From contig JALUXH010000199.1 of the NCBI GenBank assembly GCA_027019065.1, forward strand, positions 1 through 41,270: a DNA stretch of 41,270 bases, read 5' to 3'. How positions within the stretch are numbered: position 1 is the stretch's first letter; every line of letters begins with the position of its first letter. The notes beneath the pieces were generated by a model. That model was given only the letters and a program-made list of their open reading frames with translations. It was not told the DNA's origin and made no database searches. This stretch comes from Anaerolineales bacterium. Lineage in GTDB: Bacteria; Chloroflexota; Anaerolineae; Anaerolineales; DRMV01. Positions 18,257-27,463 of this stretch are shown piece after piece. Position numbers and translations under genes: made by a program.

Positions 18257-18263
18257 TGGGCGT

Positions 18264-19040
18264 TTAAGGGGAATAGTGCTTTTGCAGCCAGGCGTGCCCC
18301 GGGCCCTGCTGCAGGCAGCCCGCCAGCGCCGCGGCTGTGGCGGGCGCATGGCGCGGAAGGAGCGCCAGCACGGGGGCTTCCCAGGCCGGAGGATGCACTG
18401 GCAGCGCCCGCACCTTTTGCGCGGCTTTGGGGAAAGCGCTCAGCCACGCCGCGGGCAGGAAGCCCAGCGCGGCGGCGTCGTCCTGCACGGCGGTGAGCAT
18501 GGCCTGGGGAGAGGGGGCGAGGGAAGCGTCGCCGCGGCGAGGGGCGGCCCCAAGCCAGGCATCCAGCCTGGCGCGTGCGGCCGTGCCGGGCATCGGCAGC
18601 CAGAGCGCCACGGGCGGGGGCGTGCCTTGCGTGCTGCTCCAGACCTGAACCTGCCCCATCACCATGCGGCGCAGGTCGGCCTCGGCGGGCGCGGCAGGGG
18701 TGCCGCGGGGCACCACTGCCACCAGCCGCTCACGGCCCAGCGGGAAAGCGCGCCAGCCCTCGGGCGGGCTTTCCCCCCACCACAGGCGGAGGTTGGCCGT
18801 CCCGGGCGGGGCGGCTTGCTGGGACTGCGAGAACACCGCCAGGGGGACGTTCAGGCCATGGGCACAGGTCTCCAGGGCTTCCCGCACCGGCGCCAGCGAC
18901 TGAGGCAGCGCCACGACCACCGGCTTCGGCAGGGGTGTGGGCGTCGCGGTGGGGGGCGCCGGCGCGGCGGGCGTGGCCGTTGCGGGCGCACAGGCGGCCA
19001 GCAGAAGCAAGAGCAAAAAAGTCCAGCGGCGGAAGCGCAT
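18264..19040 (-). CDS. PstS-like substrate-binding lipoprotein
   Basis: MRFRRWTFLLLLLLAACAPA lipobox, Pro/Thr-rich linker, periplasmic-binding-like body. Confidence 0.65.
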   Translation of the reverse strand: MRFRRWTFLLLLLLAACAPATATPAAPAPPTATPTPLPKPVVVALPQSLAPVREALETCAHGLNVPLAVFSQSQQAAPPGTANLRLWWGESPPEGWRAFPLGRERLVAVVPRGTPAAPAEADLRRMVMGQVQVWSSTQGTPPPVALWLPMPGTAARARLDAWLGAAPRRGDASLAPSPQAMLTAVQDDAAALGFLPAAWLSAFPKAAQKVRALPVHPPAWEAPVLALLPRHAPATAAALAGCLQQGPGHAWLQKHYSP

Positions 19041-19046
19041 GAGGGG

Positions 19047-19055
19047 AATATACCA
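19047..19055 (-). promoter_or_regulatory. Extended -10 TGGTATATT six bases before the lipoprotein ATG (leaderless-type geometry)
   Basis: Minus strand reads TGGTATATTCCCCTCATG. Confidence 0.4.
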
Positions 19056-19156
19056 CACGCGCCGCGGTGTTACAATAAAAATGCAGCCTGGGCTCTTCCG
19101 GGCAGCGGGCGGGCTGGAGCGTCCAAAGGCCCGCGCGTCAGTCAAAGGAGGCAAGT

Positions 19157-20869
19157 ATGCCCGAGCATGATTTCCGCGTCGTTGCACCTTCTCCGGAGGT
19201 AGAAATCTACCTGCCCGATGGGCGGGTGATTGCCGGGCCGCGCGGCGCGCCGGTGGGCGATTTCCTGCAATTGATGGCCGACGAACTCCCCGCGCCGCTG
19301 ATGGGGGCGGTGGTCAACGGCGAGTTGCACGAATTGACGTACCCCATCCGGCTGGAAGCCCGCGTGCAGCCGGTCACGCTGGCCGATTCCGACGGGATGC
19401 GCATTTACCGCCGCTCGCTGGTGTTTTTGCTGGAAGTGGCCTTTGCCGAACTTTTCCCCAACGGGCGCCTGGCCGTGGATCATTCGGTGGTTTCGGGCGG
19501 CTATTTCTGCCGCACCACCCCGCCGCTGGACGAAGCGGCGCTGCAGCGCCTGGAAGCCCGCATGTGGGAACTCGTGGCGGCCGACCTGCCCATTGTGCGC
19601 GGCGAAATGCCGCTGGATGAAGCCATGGCTTATTTCCGGTCGCACGGCCACGGCGATAAGGTACGCCTGCTGCGCCACCGCACCAAAGATTACCTCACGG
19701 TGTATCGCCTCGGTGATTATCTGGACTATCACCACGGCTACATGGTGCCTTCCACCGGCCGTTTGCGCTGGTTTGGGCTGGTGCTGGCCGGGCACGGCTT
19801 CATTTTGCGCTTCCCCCAGCGCGAAAAGCCCACCCAACTGCCGCCGATGACGCGGCCTTCCAAACTGCTGACCACTTTCCAGCAATACGGCGACTGGCTG
19901 CGGCGGCTGGGCATCAACAACGTCGGCGCCCTCAATGATGCCGTGGGAAACGGCCGCATTCGGGAAATCGTGCTGGTGGCCGAAGCCCTGCACGAGCAGC
20001 GGATTGCCGACATCGCCGGTCAGATCGCCCGCCGCCGCGACAAGGTGCGGGTGGTGCTGATTGCCGGGCCGTCTTCTTCCGGCAAGACCACCTTTTCCAA
20101 GCGGCTGGCGGTGCAACTGCTCACCCACGGGCTTTCACCTTTCCCCCTGGAACTGGACAACTACTTTGTGGACCGCGAACAAACGCCCAAAGATGAGCAC
20201 GGGAATTACGATTTTGAACACATTGACGCGCTGGACCGAAAACGGCTGGCTTCCGATGTCGGCCGCTTGCTGCGCGGCGAGGAAGTGCAGCTGCCGCATT
20301 ACAACTTCAAGGAAGGCCGCAGCGAGCCTGGGGAAGTCATTCAGCTGGCCCCCGAGCAGATTATCATCATGGAAGGCATCCACGGCCTGGACCCCCGCCT
20401 GCTGCCGGGCATCCCGGGCGAGCAGACCTTTCGCATTTACGTTTCGGCTCTGACCCAACTCAACCTGGATTGCCACAATCGGGTTTCCACCACCGATACG
20501 CGCCTCATTCGCCGCATCGTGCGCGACGCCCGCGACCGCGGCTACACCGCCGAAGACACCATCGGCCGCTGGGAAGCCGTGCGCCGCGGCGAGAAACGCT
20601 GGATCTTCCCTTTCCAGGAAGAGGCCGATGTGATGTTCAACTCCGCGCTGGTCTACGAACTGGCGGTGCTCAAGCCGTTCGCCGTCCCGTTGTTGCTGCA
20701 GGTGCCCCACCACACCCCGGCACACATTGAAGCCAAGCGCCTGCTTTCATTGCTGGAATGGTTTGTGCCCGTAGATACGGCGCTGGTGCCCGATGATTCC
20801 CTTTTGCGGGAATTCGTGGGCGGCTCTATCTTGCGCGATTTCCTCTTGTGGCAAAACGGCATGCACTGA
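19157..20869 (+). CDS. TGS-domain uridine kinase-like nucleoside kinase with ThrRS-like N-terminal domains
   Basis: ThrRS-type HSVVSGGYFCR region; kinase part VVLIAGPSSSGKTTFSKRL and PLELDNYFVDREQTPKDEHGNYDFEHIDALD. Confidence 0.87.
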   Translation: MPEHDFRVVAPSPEVEIYLPDGRVIAGPRGAPVGDFLQLMADELPAPLMGAVVNGELHELTYPIRLEARVQPVTLADSDGMRIYRRSLVFLLEVAFAELFPNGRLAVDHSVVSGGYFCRTTPPLDEAALQRLEARMWELVAADLPIVRGEMPLDEAMAYFRSHGHGDKVRLLRHRTKDYLTVYRLGDYLDYHHGYMVPSTGRLRWFGLVLAGHGFILRFPQREKPTQLPPMTRPSKLLTTFQQYGDWLRRLGINNVGALNDAVGNGRIREIVLVAEALHEQRIADIAGQIARRRDKVRVVLIAGPSSSGKTTFSKRLAVQLLTHGLSPFPLELDNYFVDREQTPKDEHGNYDFEHIDALDRKRLASDVGRLLRGEEVQLPHYNFKEGRSEPGEVIQLAPEQIIIMEGIHGLDPRLLPGIPGEQTFRIYVSALTQLNLDCHNRVSTTDTRLIRRIVRDARDRGYTAEDTIGRWEAVRRGEKRWIFPFQEEADVMFNSALVYELAVLKPFAVPLLLQVPHHTPAHIEAKRLLSLLEWFVPVDTALVPDDSLLREFVGGSILRDFLLWQNGMH

Positions 20870-20903
20870 ACGGCCGTCCCTGCACCTGCAGAGGAGGTAC
20901 GCC

Positions 20904-22016
20904 ATGAGCACATTAGGAGAACTGCTTGACAACCTGACCACCGAAGGGGAACTCTACGAACCGCTGGATGATGGCAGCGTGCGCTGCCTGGCCTGCGGGC
21001 ACCGGTGCGTCATCAAGCCGGGGCGGCGCGGGGCGTGCCAGGTGCGCTTCAACCGCGGGGGCAAACTGATGGTGCCGTGGGGTTACGTGGCCGGGCTGCA
21101 GGCCGACCCCATTGAAAAAAAGCCCTTCTATCATTTCATGCCCGGGACCGATGCCCTCACGTTTGGCATGTTGGGCTGCGACATGCATTGCCCCTTCTGC
21201 CAAAACTGGCTCACCTCGCAGGCCATGCGCGACCCGGCGGCCAACGTGGCCGGCCGCTTCGTCCGCCGCATCACCCCCGAAGCCGTCGTCCAGGCGGCGC
21301 TGCGCACCGGTGCTTCTACGATGGCTTCTTCCTACAATGAGCCGCTGATTTCCGGCGAGTGGGCGGTCGGCGTCTTCCGCCTGGCAAAACAGCACGGCCT
21401 GAAAACGGTCTTTGTTTCCAACGGCCACGCCACGCCGGAGGCGCTGGAATTCCTGAAGCCCTGGCTGGACGGCTACAAAGTAGACCTCAAAACCATGGAC
21501 CCGCGGGAATACCACAAACTCGGCGGCAATCTCAATCGGGTGCTGGATACCATCCGCTCGGCGCACGAAATGGGGTTCTGGGTAGAAGTGGTCACGCTGG
21601 TGATCCCCGGCTATAATGACAGCCTGGGCATGTTGATGGATGCCGCGCGTTTCATCGCCTCGGTTTCCCCCAACATTCCCTGGCACGTCACGGCTTTCCA
21701 CCCCGATTACAAGATGACCGACCCGCCCCCCACCTCGGTGGAAACGCTGATTCGCGCCGCCGAAATCGGGCAGGAAGCCGGGCTGCATTTTGTTTATGCA
21801 GGCAATCTGCCCGGCCATGTGGGGGAATACGAAACCACCTTTTGCCCCCATTGCGGGGCGCCGCTCATCCGGCGCTGGGGCTACGTGATTGAGGAATACC
21901 ACATCACGGCAGAGGGCACCTGCCCCCGCTGCGGGAAACCGGTGCCCGGCGTGTGGCCTGCCGACCCGGCCACAGTGCGCCTGGGCGGGCCGGGACGGCC
22001 GCGGCTGGTGTGGTAG
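20904..22016 (+). CDS. amrS: AmmeMemoRadiSam-type radical SAM enzyme (AmrS-like)
   Basis: CLACGHRCVIKPGRRGACQVR; GMLGCDMHCPFCQNW; SSYNEPLI; AGNLPGH; C-terminal CPHCG. Confidence 0.88.
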   Translation: MSTLGELLDNLTTEGELYEPLDDGSVRCLACGHRCVIKPGRRGACQVRFNRGGKLMVPWGYVAGLQADPIEKKPFYHFMPGTDALTFGMLGCDMHCPFCQNWLTSQAMRDPAANVAGRFVRRITPEAVVQAALRTGASTMASSYNEPLISGEWAVGVFRLAKQHGLKTVFVSNGHATPEALEFLKPWLDGYKVDLKTMDPREYHKLGGNLNRVLDTIRSAHEMGFWVEVVTLVIPGYNDSLGMLMDAARFIASVSPNIPWHVTAFHPDYKMTDPPPTSVETLIRAAEIGQEAGLHFVYAGNLPGHVGEYETTFCPHCGAPLIRRWGYVIEEYHITAEGTCPRCGKPVPGVWPADPATVRLGGPGRPRLVW

Positions 22017-22055
22017 CTCATGTGAGGCGGCGAAAGCAACATAGGGCGGGAACAA

Positions 22056-22091
22056 AAAAGGCCTGACGGGGCAAAGCCCGTCAGGCCTTTT
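22056..22091. terminator. Bidirectional Rho-independent terminator between convergent genes
   Basis: AAAAGGCCTGACGGG-gcaaag-CCCGTCAGGCCTTTT, 15-bp perfect stem. Confidence 0.9.
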
Positions 22092-22109
22092 GCTTATCCG
22101 AGGGAATGA

Positions 22110-23252
22110 TTACCCGCCGGGCTTGTAGCCGGTGGAGATGCTTCCGTCGAGCAGCCCCTTGCGGATTTCGTTCAACTTGTCTTTGACATCCTGCGGGATC
22201 TTGGCGTCAAAGTCGTGGAAGGGCGCCAGGCCGGTCTTGCCATAGTAATTGCCGCTGGGGAAATCGCCCGATTTGGCTTTCTGGATAAGGTCAAACACGC
22301 CGGGGGTGATCAGTTTCATCGCGCTGCTCACCAGGCAGGGGTGCGCCTCGGGCACGGTCAGCCACTGGTCGGTGTCCACACCGATGCAGTAAACATCCTT
22401 GCCGGACTTGGCGGCGGAAGCCACCTCAATGAGCGCACCGTTGCCGGTTTTGCCGCCCGCGCCGAAGATCACATCTGCGCCCTGGTCCATGGCCTGTTTG
22501 GCGGTCGCAGCACCCCATTCGGGGTCGGTGAAAGCATTATCCAACCCGCCGGGGTGGTAAGTGGAGATGGTTTTGATATCGGGCTTGATGTACTTCGCGC
22601 CGTGTTCGTAGCCTTCCTTGAAGGCCACCACCGGCGGCACCAGGTTGGTGCCGAGCACGGCGCCAATGGTGTTGGTCTTGGTCAGCATGGCCGCCAGCGC
22701 ACCGGCGAGGAAGCCGGCCTGGTCTTCGTGGAAAATCAGGCCCGCGACATTCGCCACCGGCTTGGCCTGGAACTGGTCAACGCCGATGAACTTGATGTTC
22801 GGGTATTTCTGAGCCATTTCATCGGTCGCCTGACCGAGCGCAAAGCCCACCGTCACGATGACGTCGTAGCCGTTGTCGGCAAACAGTTGGATGTTGGTCG
22901 CGTAGTCTTTGGCATCGGTGGTTTCAATGTAATCAATTTTGTCGGCAATGCCTTTAGCCTTGGCCTCTTTGACGCCTTCCCAGGCCGACTGGTTGAAGGA
23001 TTTGTCGTCGATCTGGCCAACGTCGGTCACCAGGCCCACACAGAAAACATCGGGGCTGGTGCAGTCAACCTCGGCAGATTTGGTAGGGGCCTTGGTTGCC
23101 GCGGGCGCCTGCGTCGCGGCAGGGGCTTCGGTTGCCGCGGGCGCCTGGGTGGCGGCCGGGGCAGGGGTTGCCGTGCTCTGTTTGCCGCAGGCAGCCAGCG
23201 CCACCACGGCAATCAACAGCATGGCAACGAGAACGAAAAGTTTCTTGCGCAT
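22110..23252 (-). CDS. BMP family ABC transporter substrate-binding lipoprotein
   Basis: Lipobox ALAACG; VGLVTDVGQIDDKSFNQSAWEGVKEA; APAATQ-type linker repeats. Confidence 0.92.
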   Translation of the reverse strand: MRKKLFVLVAMLLIAVVALAACGKQSTATPAPAATQAPAATEAPAATQAPAATKAPTKSAEVDCTSPDVFCVGLVTDVGQIDDKSFNQSAWEGVKEAKAKGIADKIDYIETTDAKDYATNIQLFADNGYDVIVTVGFALGQATDEMAQKYPNIKFIGVDQFQAKPVANVAGLIFHEDQAGFLAGALAAMLTKTNTIGAVLGTNLVPPVVAFKEGYEHGAKYIKPDIKTISTYHPGGLDNAFTDPEWGAATAKQAMDQGADVIFGAGGKTGNGALIEVASAAKSGKDVYCIGVDTDQWLTVPEAHPCLVSSAMKLITPGVFDLIQKAKSGDFPSGNYYGKTGLAPFHDFDAKIPQDVKDKLNEIRKGLLDGSISTGYKPGG

Positions 23253-23293
23253 CTTGCTCCTCCTGAAAGAGAAAAGGGGTCACGACGGGCGTA

Positions 23294-23322
23294 AGTATAG
23301 CCGTTTTTGCCGTTTCCAGCAA
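23294..23322 (-). promoter_or_regulatory. Promoter TTGCTG-17-TATACT for the BMP-family gene
   Basis: -35 at 23317-23322 and -10 at 23294-23299 on minus strand. Confidence 0.6.
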
Positions 23323-23334
23323 GGCAAAATGTCC

Positions 23335-23480
23335 GGTGATTACCCAGATCTCTCCCCACCCCCGCCCCGCCGGGGCCTCCCCCTCCCCTCCCTTTGTAAG
23401 GGAGGGGAGGGGGAAAAGCCGCCGCAGGCGGCTTGGGGGAGGGGTGAGATCACCCTTCTTCCGAGTTTTGGGTAATCACC
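23335..23480. repeat. 146-bp MITE-like element with perfect 12-bp terminal inverted repeats
   Basis: GGTGATTACCCA 23335-23346 and TGGGTAATCACC 23469-23480; internal 17-bp stem 23378-23394/23398-23414 and 8-bp stem AAGCCGCC-gca-GGCGGCTT 23416-23434. Confidence 0.75.
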
Positions 23481-23494
23481 AGCCCAAAAAGGGG

Positions 23495-23523
23495 TTGCTT
23501 TTTGAAGGATTCTAATTTATAAT
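23495..23523 (+). promoter_or_regulatory. Promoter TTGCTT-17-TATAAT upstream of the Fur-family gene
   Basis: TTGCTT 23495-23500, TATAAT 23518-23523. Confidence 0.6.
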
Positions 23524-23557
23524 TGCTCTAACCTTGATAGAATTACAAGGAAAAGCC

Positions 23558-24022
23558 ATGAACCTTTCTCCTCCCACCACAGAAGTTCCCGAAGAGCGCC
23601 TGATTGAAGCGCTGCGCGAGGCCGGCCTGCGGCTCACGCCGCAGCGGCTGGCCATCTGCCGCTACCTGGCAGGCAGCCACACCCACCCCACCCCGCAGGA
23701 AATCTACCGCGCCCTGAAGCCGGAATACCCCTCACTCAGCCTTGCCACCGTTTACAACACCCTCAGCGCGCTGGTAGAACTGGGCGCCATCCACGCCCTC
23801 GGCGATGCCGGCGACGACACCACCCACTACGACGCCGACACGGCGCCGCACATCAACCTGGTGTGCGTCCGCTGCCACCGCATCTTTGACCTTCCTCACC
23901 AGGCCGTCGCCGAACTGGAACAGGAGGCCGCCGAACACACCGGCTTCCGCATCTTTGGCGCGCGTGTCGTTTACTACGGCCTTTGCCCAGACTGCCAGCG
24001 AGCCGAAGCAAAAGAGCCATGA
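23558..24022 (+). CDS. Fur/Zur/PerR family transcriptional regulator
   Basis: LREAGLRLTPQRLAICRYL; SLATVYNTLSALVELGAI; HINLVCVRCHRIFDL; CPDC. Confidence 0.92.
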   Translation: MNLSPPTTEVPEERLIEALREAGLRLTPQRLAICRYLAGSHTHPTPQEIYRALKPEYPSLSLATVYNTLSALVELGAIHALGDAGDDTTHYDADTAPHINLVCVRCHRIFDLPHQAVAELEQEAAEHTGFRIFGARVVYYGLCPDCQRAEAKEP

Positions 24023-26316
24023 GCACCCACGAACACCCCGACGAATTCCCCCGCGGGCGCTGCACCGACGTCGTCGGCGATACCCTCATCGGCTACGACG
24101 GTGTGCTGGAAACCCGGCTGGACTACGACCGCGCCCGCCTGCAAATCACCTACGACCCGCGCCGGCTGGAAGACGCCCAGGCCCGGCAAATCGCGCAGGA
24201 AGCCGCCCATCACGCCTGGGAACGCGTCCAACATTGCCCTCTGGCAGGCACCGCCTCTTGCAACGACTGCGCCGCGCGCCTGACCCACGACCTGACCCGC
24301 TTTTTCGGCCAGCCCCCCAAAGTGGTGCTTCAGGACGGCACGCTGGTGGCCCGCCTGCCCCGCCGCGCCCCTTTGCAGGCCACAGCCGAAGCAGCCATCA
24401 CCCGGCCCCCGCGAAAAGCAGCCCGCCCCCGCTGGAACAAACTCACCTGGGAAACCCTGCTGACCGTCACCACGCTGGCCGCGCTGCTGGGGGCGCTGGC
24501 AGCCGCCCGCCTGGCCGCCCCGCCGTGGGTTTCCACCGCGCTTTTCGTGCTCGCTTACGCTGCGGGCGGCTATTTCGGCTTCGTGGACGGCGTTGAACTG
24601 CTGCTCACCGAGCGGGAAATAGACGTGGATTTGCTGATGGTCGTGGCCGCCTTGGGAGCAGCCCTTGTGGGCCAGCCTGCCGACGGTGCAGTGCTGCTCT
24701 TCCTCTTCTCGCTGTCCAACACCCTTCAATCCTATGCCCTGGGGCGCACCCGCCGCGCCATTGCAAGCCTGATGGATTTGCGCCCCCCCACCGCCACCGT
24801 CCAAACCGAAAACGGCTGGGAAACCCTGCCCGTCGAGCGGCTGCGCCTCGGCGATGTGGTGATGGTGCGGCCGGGCGAGCGCTTCCCGATTGACGGCGAA
24901 GTGGTGGCCGGCAAAACCGAAGTGGACCAATCGCCCATCACCGGCGAATCGGTGCCCGTGTTCAAAGAACCCGGCGACAAGGTGTTTGCCGCCACCGTCA
25001 ACACCACAGGCACTGTTGAAGTGCGCGTGACCCACCTGGCACAGGAATCCACCCTCGCGAAAATTGTGCAACTGGTGGAAGAAGCGCAGGAAGCCAAAGC
25101 CAAAACCCAGCGCGCGCTGGAAACCTTTGAGCGCCGCTATGCCAAATTCGTGCTTGGCGGCGCGGCTTTACTGGCCGTTGTGCCGCCCCTCGCGTTCCAC
25201 ACCCCTTTCAGCCCCGCCTTCTACCGCGCCATGACCTGGCTGGTGGTGGCTTCCCCCTGCGCGCTGGTGATTTCCACCCCGGCGACCATTCTCTCGGCCA
25301 TTGCCAACGGGGCGCGCAAAGGCGTGCTCTTCAAAGGCGGCGCGCACCTGGAACGCACCGCGGCGCTGGAAGTGGTGGCCTTCGACAAAACCGGCACGCT
25401 CACCGTGGGCGAGCCGCAAGTGCAGGGCGTGTATCCTGCTGAAGGTATAGACGAAAACGACCTGCTGCGCCTGGTGGCCGCTCTGGAAGCCCGCTCTGAA
25501 CACCCCATTGCCCGCGCCCTCACCCACGCCGCCCGGGCGCGCGGCCTGGAAATCCCCCCCTCCGCCGATTTCCGGGCGGTCATCGGGCAGGGCGTGCAGG
25601 GCACGGTAGATGGCGCGCCCCTCTGGGTCGGCAACGCACGCATGTTCCACGAGCGCGCCATCTCCCTGCCCGCCCCCCTGCGCGAACAGGCCTCAGCCCT
25701 GGAAGCCGGCGGGCAAACCGTCGTCATCGCCTACCGCCCCGCCGAAAAGCGCTGGCTGGGCCTGGTGGCGGTGGCCGACACCTTGCGCCCCGAAGCCGCC
25801 GAAGTAGTCCGGAAACTGCACGCCTTAGGCGTCCGGCATGTGGTCATGCTCACGGGCGATAACGAACCGGTGGCCGCGGCCATTGCGGCCAAAGTGGGCG
25901 TGGACGAATTCCATGCCGAACTGCTGCCCAAAGACAAAGTGCGGGTGTTAAAACACCTGCAAAAGCAGTACGGCGCCGTGGCCATGGTCGGCGACGGCGT
26001 CAACGACGCCCCCGCGCTGGCACTGGCCGATGTGGGCATCGCGATGGGCGGCGCAGGCACCGATGTGGCCCTGGAAACCGCCGACGTGGTGCTCATGGCC
26101 GATAACCTCCACCATCTGCCTTACGCCATCGGGCTGGCGCGCAAAGCCCGCCGCGTGGTGTGGCAAAACCTCACCTTCGCGATGGGCGTCATCGTTTTCC
26201 TGGTGGCCTCGGCTTTCGGCGCCGGGCTTACCCTGCCGTGGGGCGTGGTCGGCCACGAAGGCAGCACCGTGCTCGTGGTGCTCAACGGCCTGCGGCTGCT
26301 GGGCTACCGCGGCTAA
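24019..26316 (+). CDS. Heavy-metal translocating P1B-type ATPase (ZntA/CadA-like)
   Basis: DQSPITGES, SPCALVISTPATIL, DKTGTLT, SEHPIARAL, MVGDGVNDAPALA; ATGA overlap with the regulator. Confidence 0.93.
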   Translation: MSTHEHPDEFPRGRCTDVVGDTLIGYDGVLETRLDYDRARLQITYDPRRLEDAQARQIAQEAAHHAWERVQHCPLAGTASCNDCAARLTHDLTRFFGQPPKVVLQDGTLVARLPRRAPLQATAEAAITRPPRKAARPRWNKLTWETLLTVTTLAALLGALAAARLAAPPWVSTALFVLAYAAGGYFGFVDGVELLLTEREIDVDLLMVVAALGAALVGQPADGAVLLFLFSLSNTLQSYALGRTRRAIASLMDLRPPTATVQTENGWETLPVERLRLGDVVMVRPGERFPIDGEVVAGKTEVDQSPITGESVPVFKEPGDKVFAATVNTTGTVEVRVTHLAQESTLAKIVQLVEEAQEAKAKTQRALETFERRYAKFVLGGAALLAVVPPLAFHTPFSPAFYRAMTWLVVASPCALVISTPATILSAIANGARKGVLFKGGAHLERTAALEVVAFDKTGTLTVGEPQVQGVYPAEGIDENDLLRLVAALEARSEHPIARALTHAARARGLEIPPSADFRAVIGQGVQGTVDGAPLWVGNARMFHERAISLPAPLREQASALEAGGQTVVIAYRPAEKRWLGLVAVADTLRPEAAEVVRKLHALGVRHVVMLTGDNEPVAAAIAAKVGVDEFHAELLPKDKVRVLKHLQKQYGAVAMVGDGVNDAPALALADVGIAMGGAGTDVALETADVVLMADNLHHLPYAIGLARKARRVVWQNLTFAMGVIVFLVASAFGAGLTLPWGVVGHEGSTVLVVLNGLRLLGYRG

Positions 26317-26349
26317 ACGCCCCGGCCGCCCCCACAAGCCCAAAAACCC

Positions 26350-26392
26350 GCCCCATCGGTGCCTGTTGGCGCAACCGATGGGGCTTTTCTTT
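26350..26392 (+). terminator. Rho-independent terminator after the P-type ATPase
   Basis: GCCCCATCGGT / ACCGATGGGGC followed by TTTTCTTT. Confidence 0.8.
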
Positions 26393-26437
26393 GCCAAGAC
26401 CGATAAAGAGAAACGGCGCGGCGCGCAAAGGGCGGCC

Positions 26438-27463
26438 TTATCGGCCTTCGGTTTTCCACGGAGCCACATACCACCGAAGATAGGCTTCCACATGGCGGCT
26501 CCAATAGGCTTCGTTGTGCCGGCCGACGTTGAAATGCCACTCGTGGGGGATGCCTTCCTTCGTCAACACCCCTTCAAACCAGCGCGCCGATTCGGTAATC
26601 TGGTGCTGGTCGGCATCGCCGATATCCAGGTAAATGCGCGGCCACTTGCCCGGCGGGATGCCCTGCAGCCAGGCACGAATGTGCGGCACGTCTTCCCAGA
26701 AGACCGGCGGGCTGTGGCCGCCAATGCTGCCGAACAGTTCCCAATGGGAAAGCCCCAGGTGAATGGCCCACGATGCCCCGCGGGAAAGCCCCCCGATGGC
26801 GCGGTCGCGGCGGTCGTTGCGGGTACGGAAGTGAGCCTCCACCCACGGCATGAGCACTTGCAGAAAAGTTTCATCCCAGCCGGTGTTGCGGGGCTGCTCC
26901 CATGAGCGCTCGCCGGGCATCACGATGATAAAAGGTGGCGCTTCTCCCGCGGCGATCAGGCGGTCGGCCGCGGCAGGCGCGCCCAGCCGCGCCCATTGCG
27001 TCTGGTCAAAATTTTGGCCGTGGATGAGATAAAGCACAGGGTAACGGCGGTCGGGCTGCTGCTCGTAGCACGGCGGCAGGTAAACCAGCACCGGCATTTT
27101 GTAGGTCAGGTAGCGGGAAGGCAGGGCGGCGCGGACCAGGTTCCCGCCGGCGCGCAAACAGGCGGCGGCAGGCGGCGTGGCGGTGAAGGCTGGCGCGGGC
27201 GAGAGGGCAGCGGTGGCCGCAAGGGGGGAAGGCGTTGGCAGCGGCAAAGGCGTTGCCGACGCCGCGGGGGAAACCGTCTGCGCCGGCGTCGGCGGCAACC
27301 AGGGTGTGGCCGTGCCGCGGCGCGGCGCCGCCGCGCACCCGCCCCACAAGAAAAGCCCGACGAGGAGTAACCACCATCGGGCCAATGCCGGGCGAGCCCC
27401 CCCGGCAACCTGCCGAAGCCGCGCCGGAGGCTGTTTTCCCCTTAGCGCACGCGCCGTTTCCAT
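26438..27463 (-). CDS. Putative esterase (alpha/beta fold, esterase D-like) with Pro/Thr-rich N-terminus
   Basis: MPVLVYLPPCYEQQPDRRYPVLYLIHGQ; IGGLSRGASWAIHLGL nucleophile elbow. Confidence 0.82.
   Translation of the reverse strand: METARALRGKQPPARLRQVAGGARPALARWWLLLVGLFLWGGCAAAPRRGTATPWLPPTPAQTVSPAASATPLPLPTPSPLAATAALSPAPAFTATPPAAACLRAGGNLVRAALPSRYLTYKMPVLVYLPPCYEQQPDRRYPVLYLIHGQNFDQTQWARLGAPAAADRLIAAGEAPPFIIVMPGERSWEQPRNTGWDETFLQVLMPWVEAHFRTRNDRRDRAIGGLSRGASWAIHLGLSHWELFGSIGGHSPPVFWEDVPHIRAWLQGIPPGKWPRIYLDIGDADQHQITESARWFEGVLTKEGIPHEWHFNVGRHNEAYWSRHVEAYLRWYVAPWKTEGR

Noticed and set aside
23095-23165. Tandem repeat as a CRISPR-like or regulatory array
   Set aside because: It encodes the APAATQ/APAATE lipoprotein linker of the BMP-family protein, a common flexible spacer.
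23509-23542. Fur/PerR box in ATTCTAATTTATAATTGCTCTAACCTTGATAGAAT
   Set aside because: ATTCTA/TAGAAT arms are too widely spaced and the inner sequence lacks a convincing 7-1-7 palindrome; only the promoter is supported.
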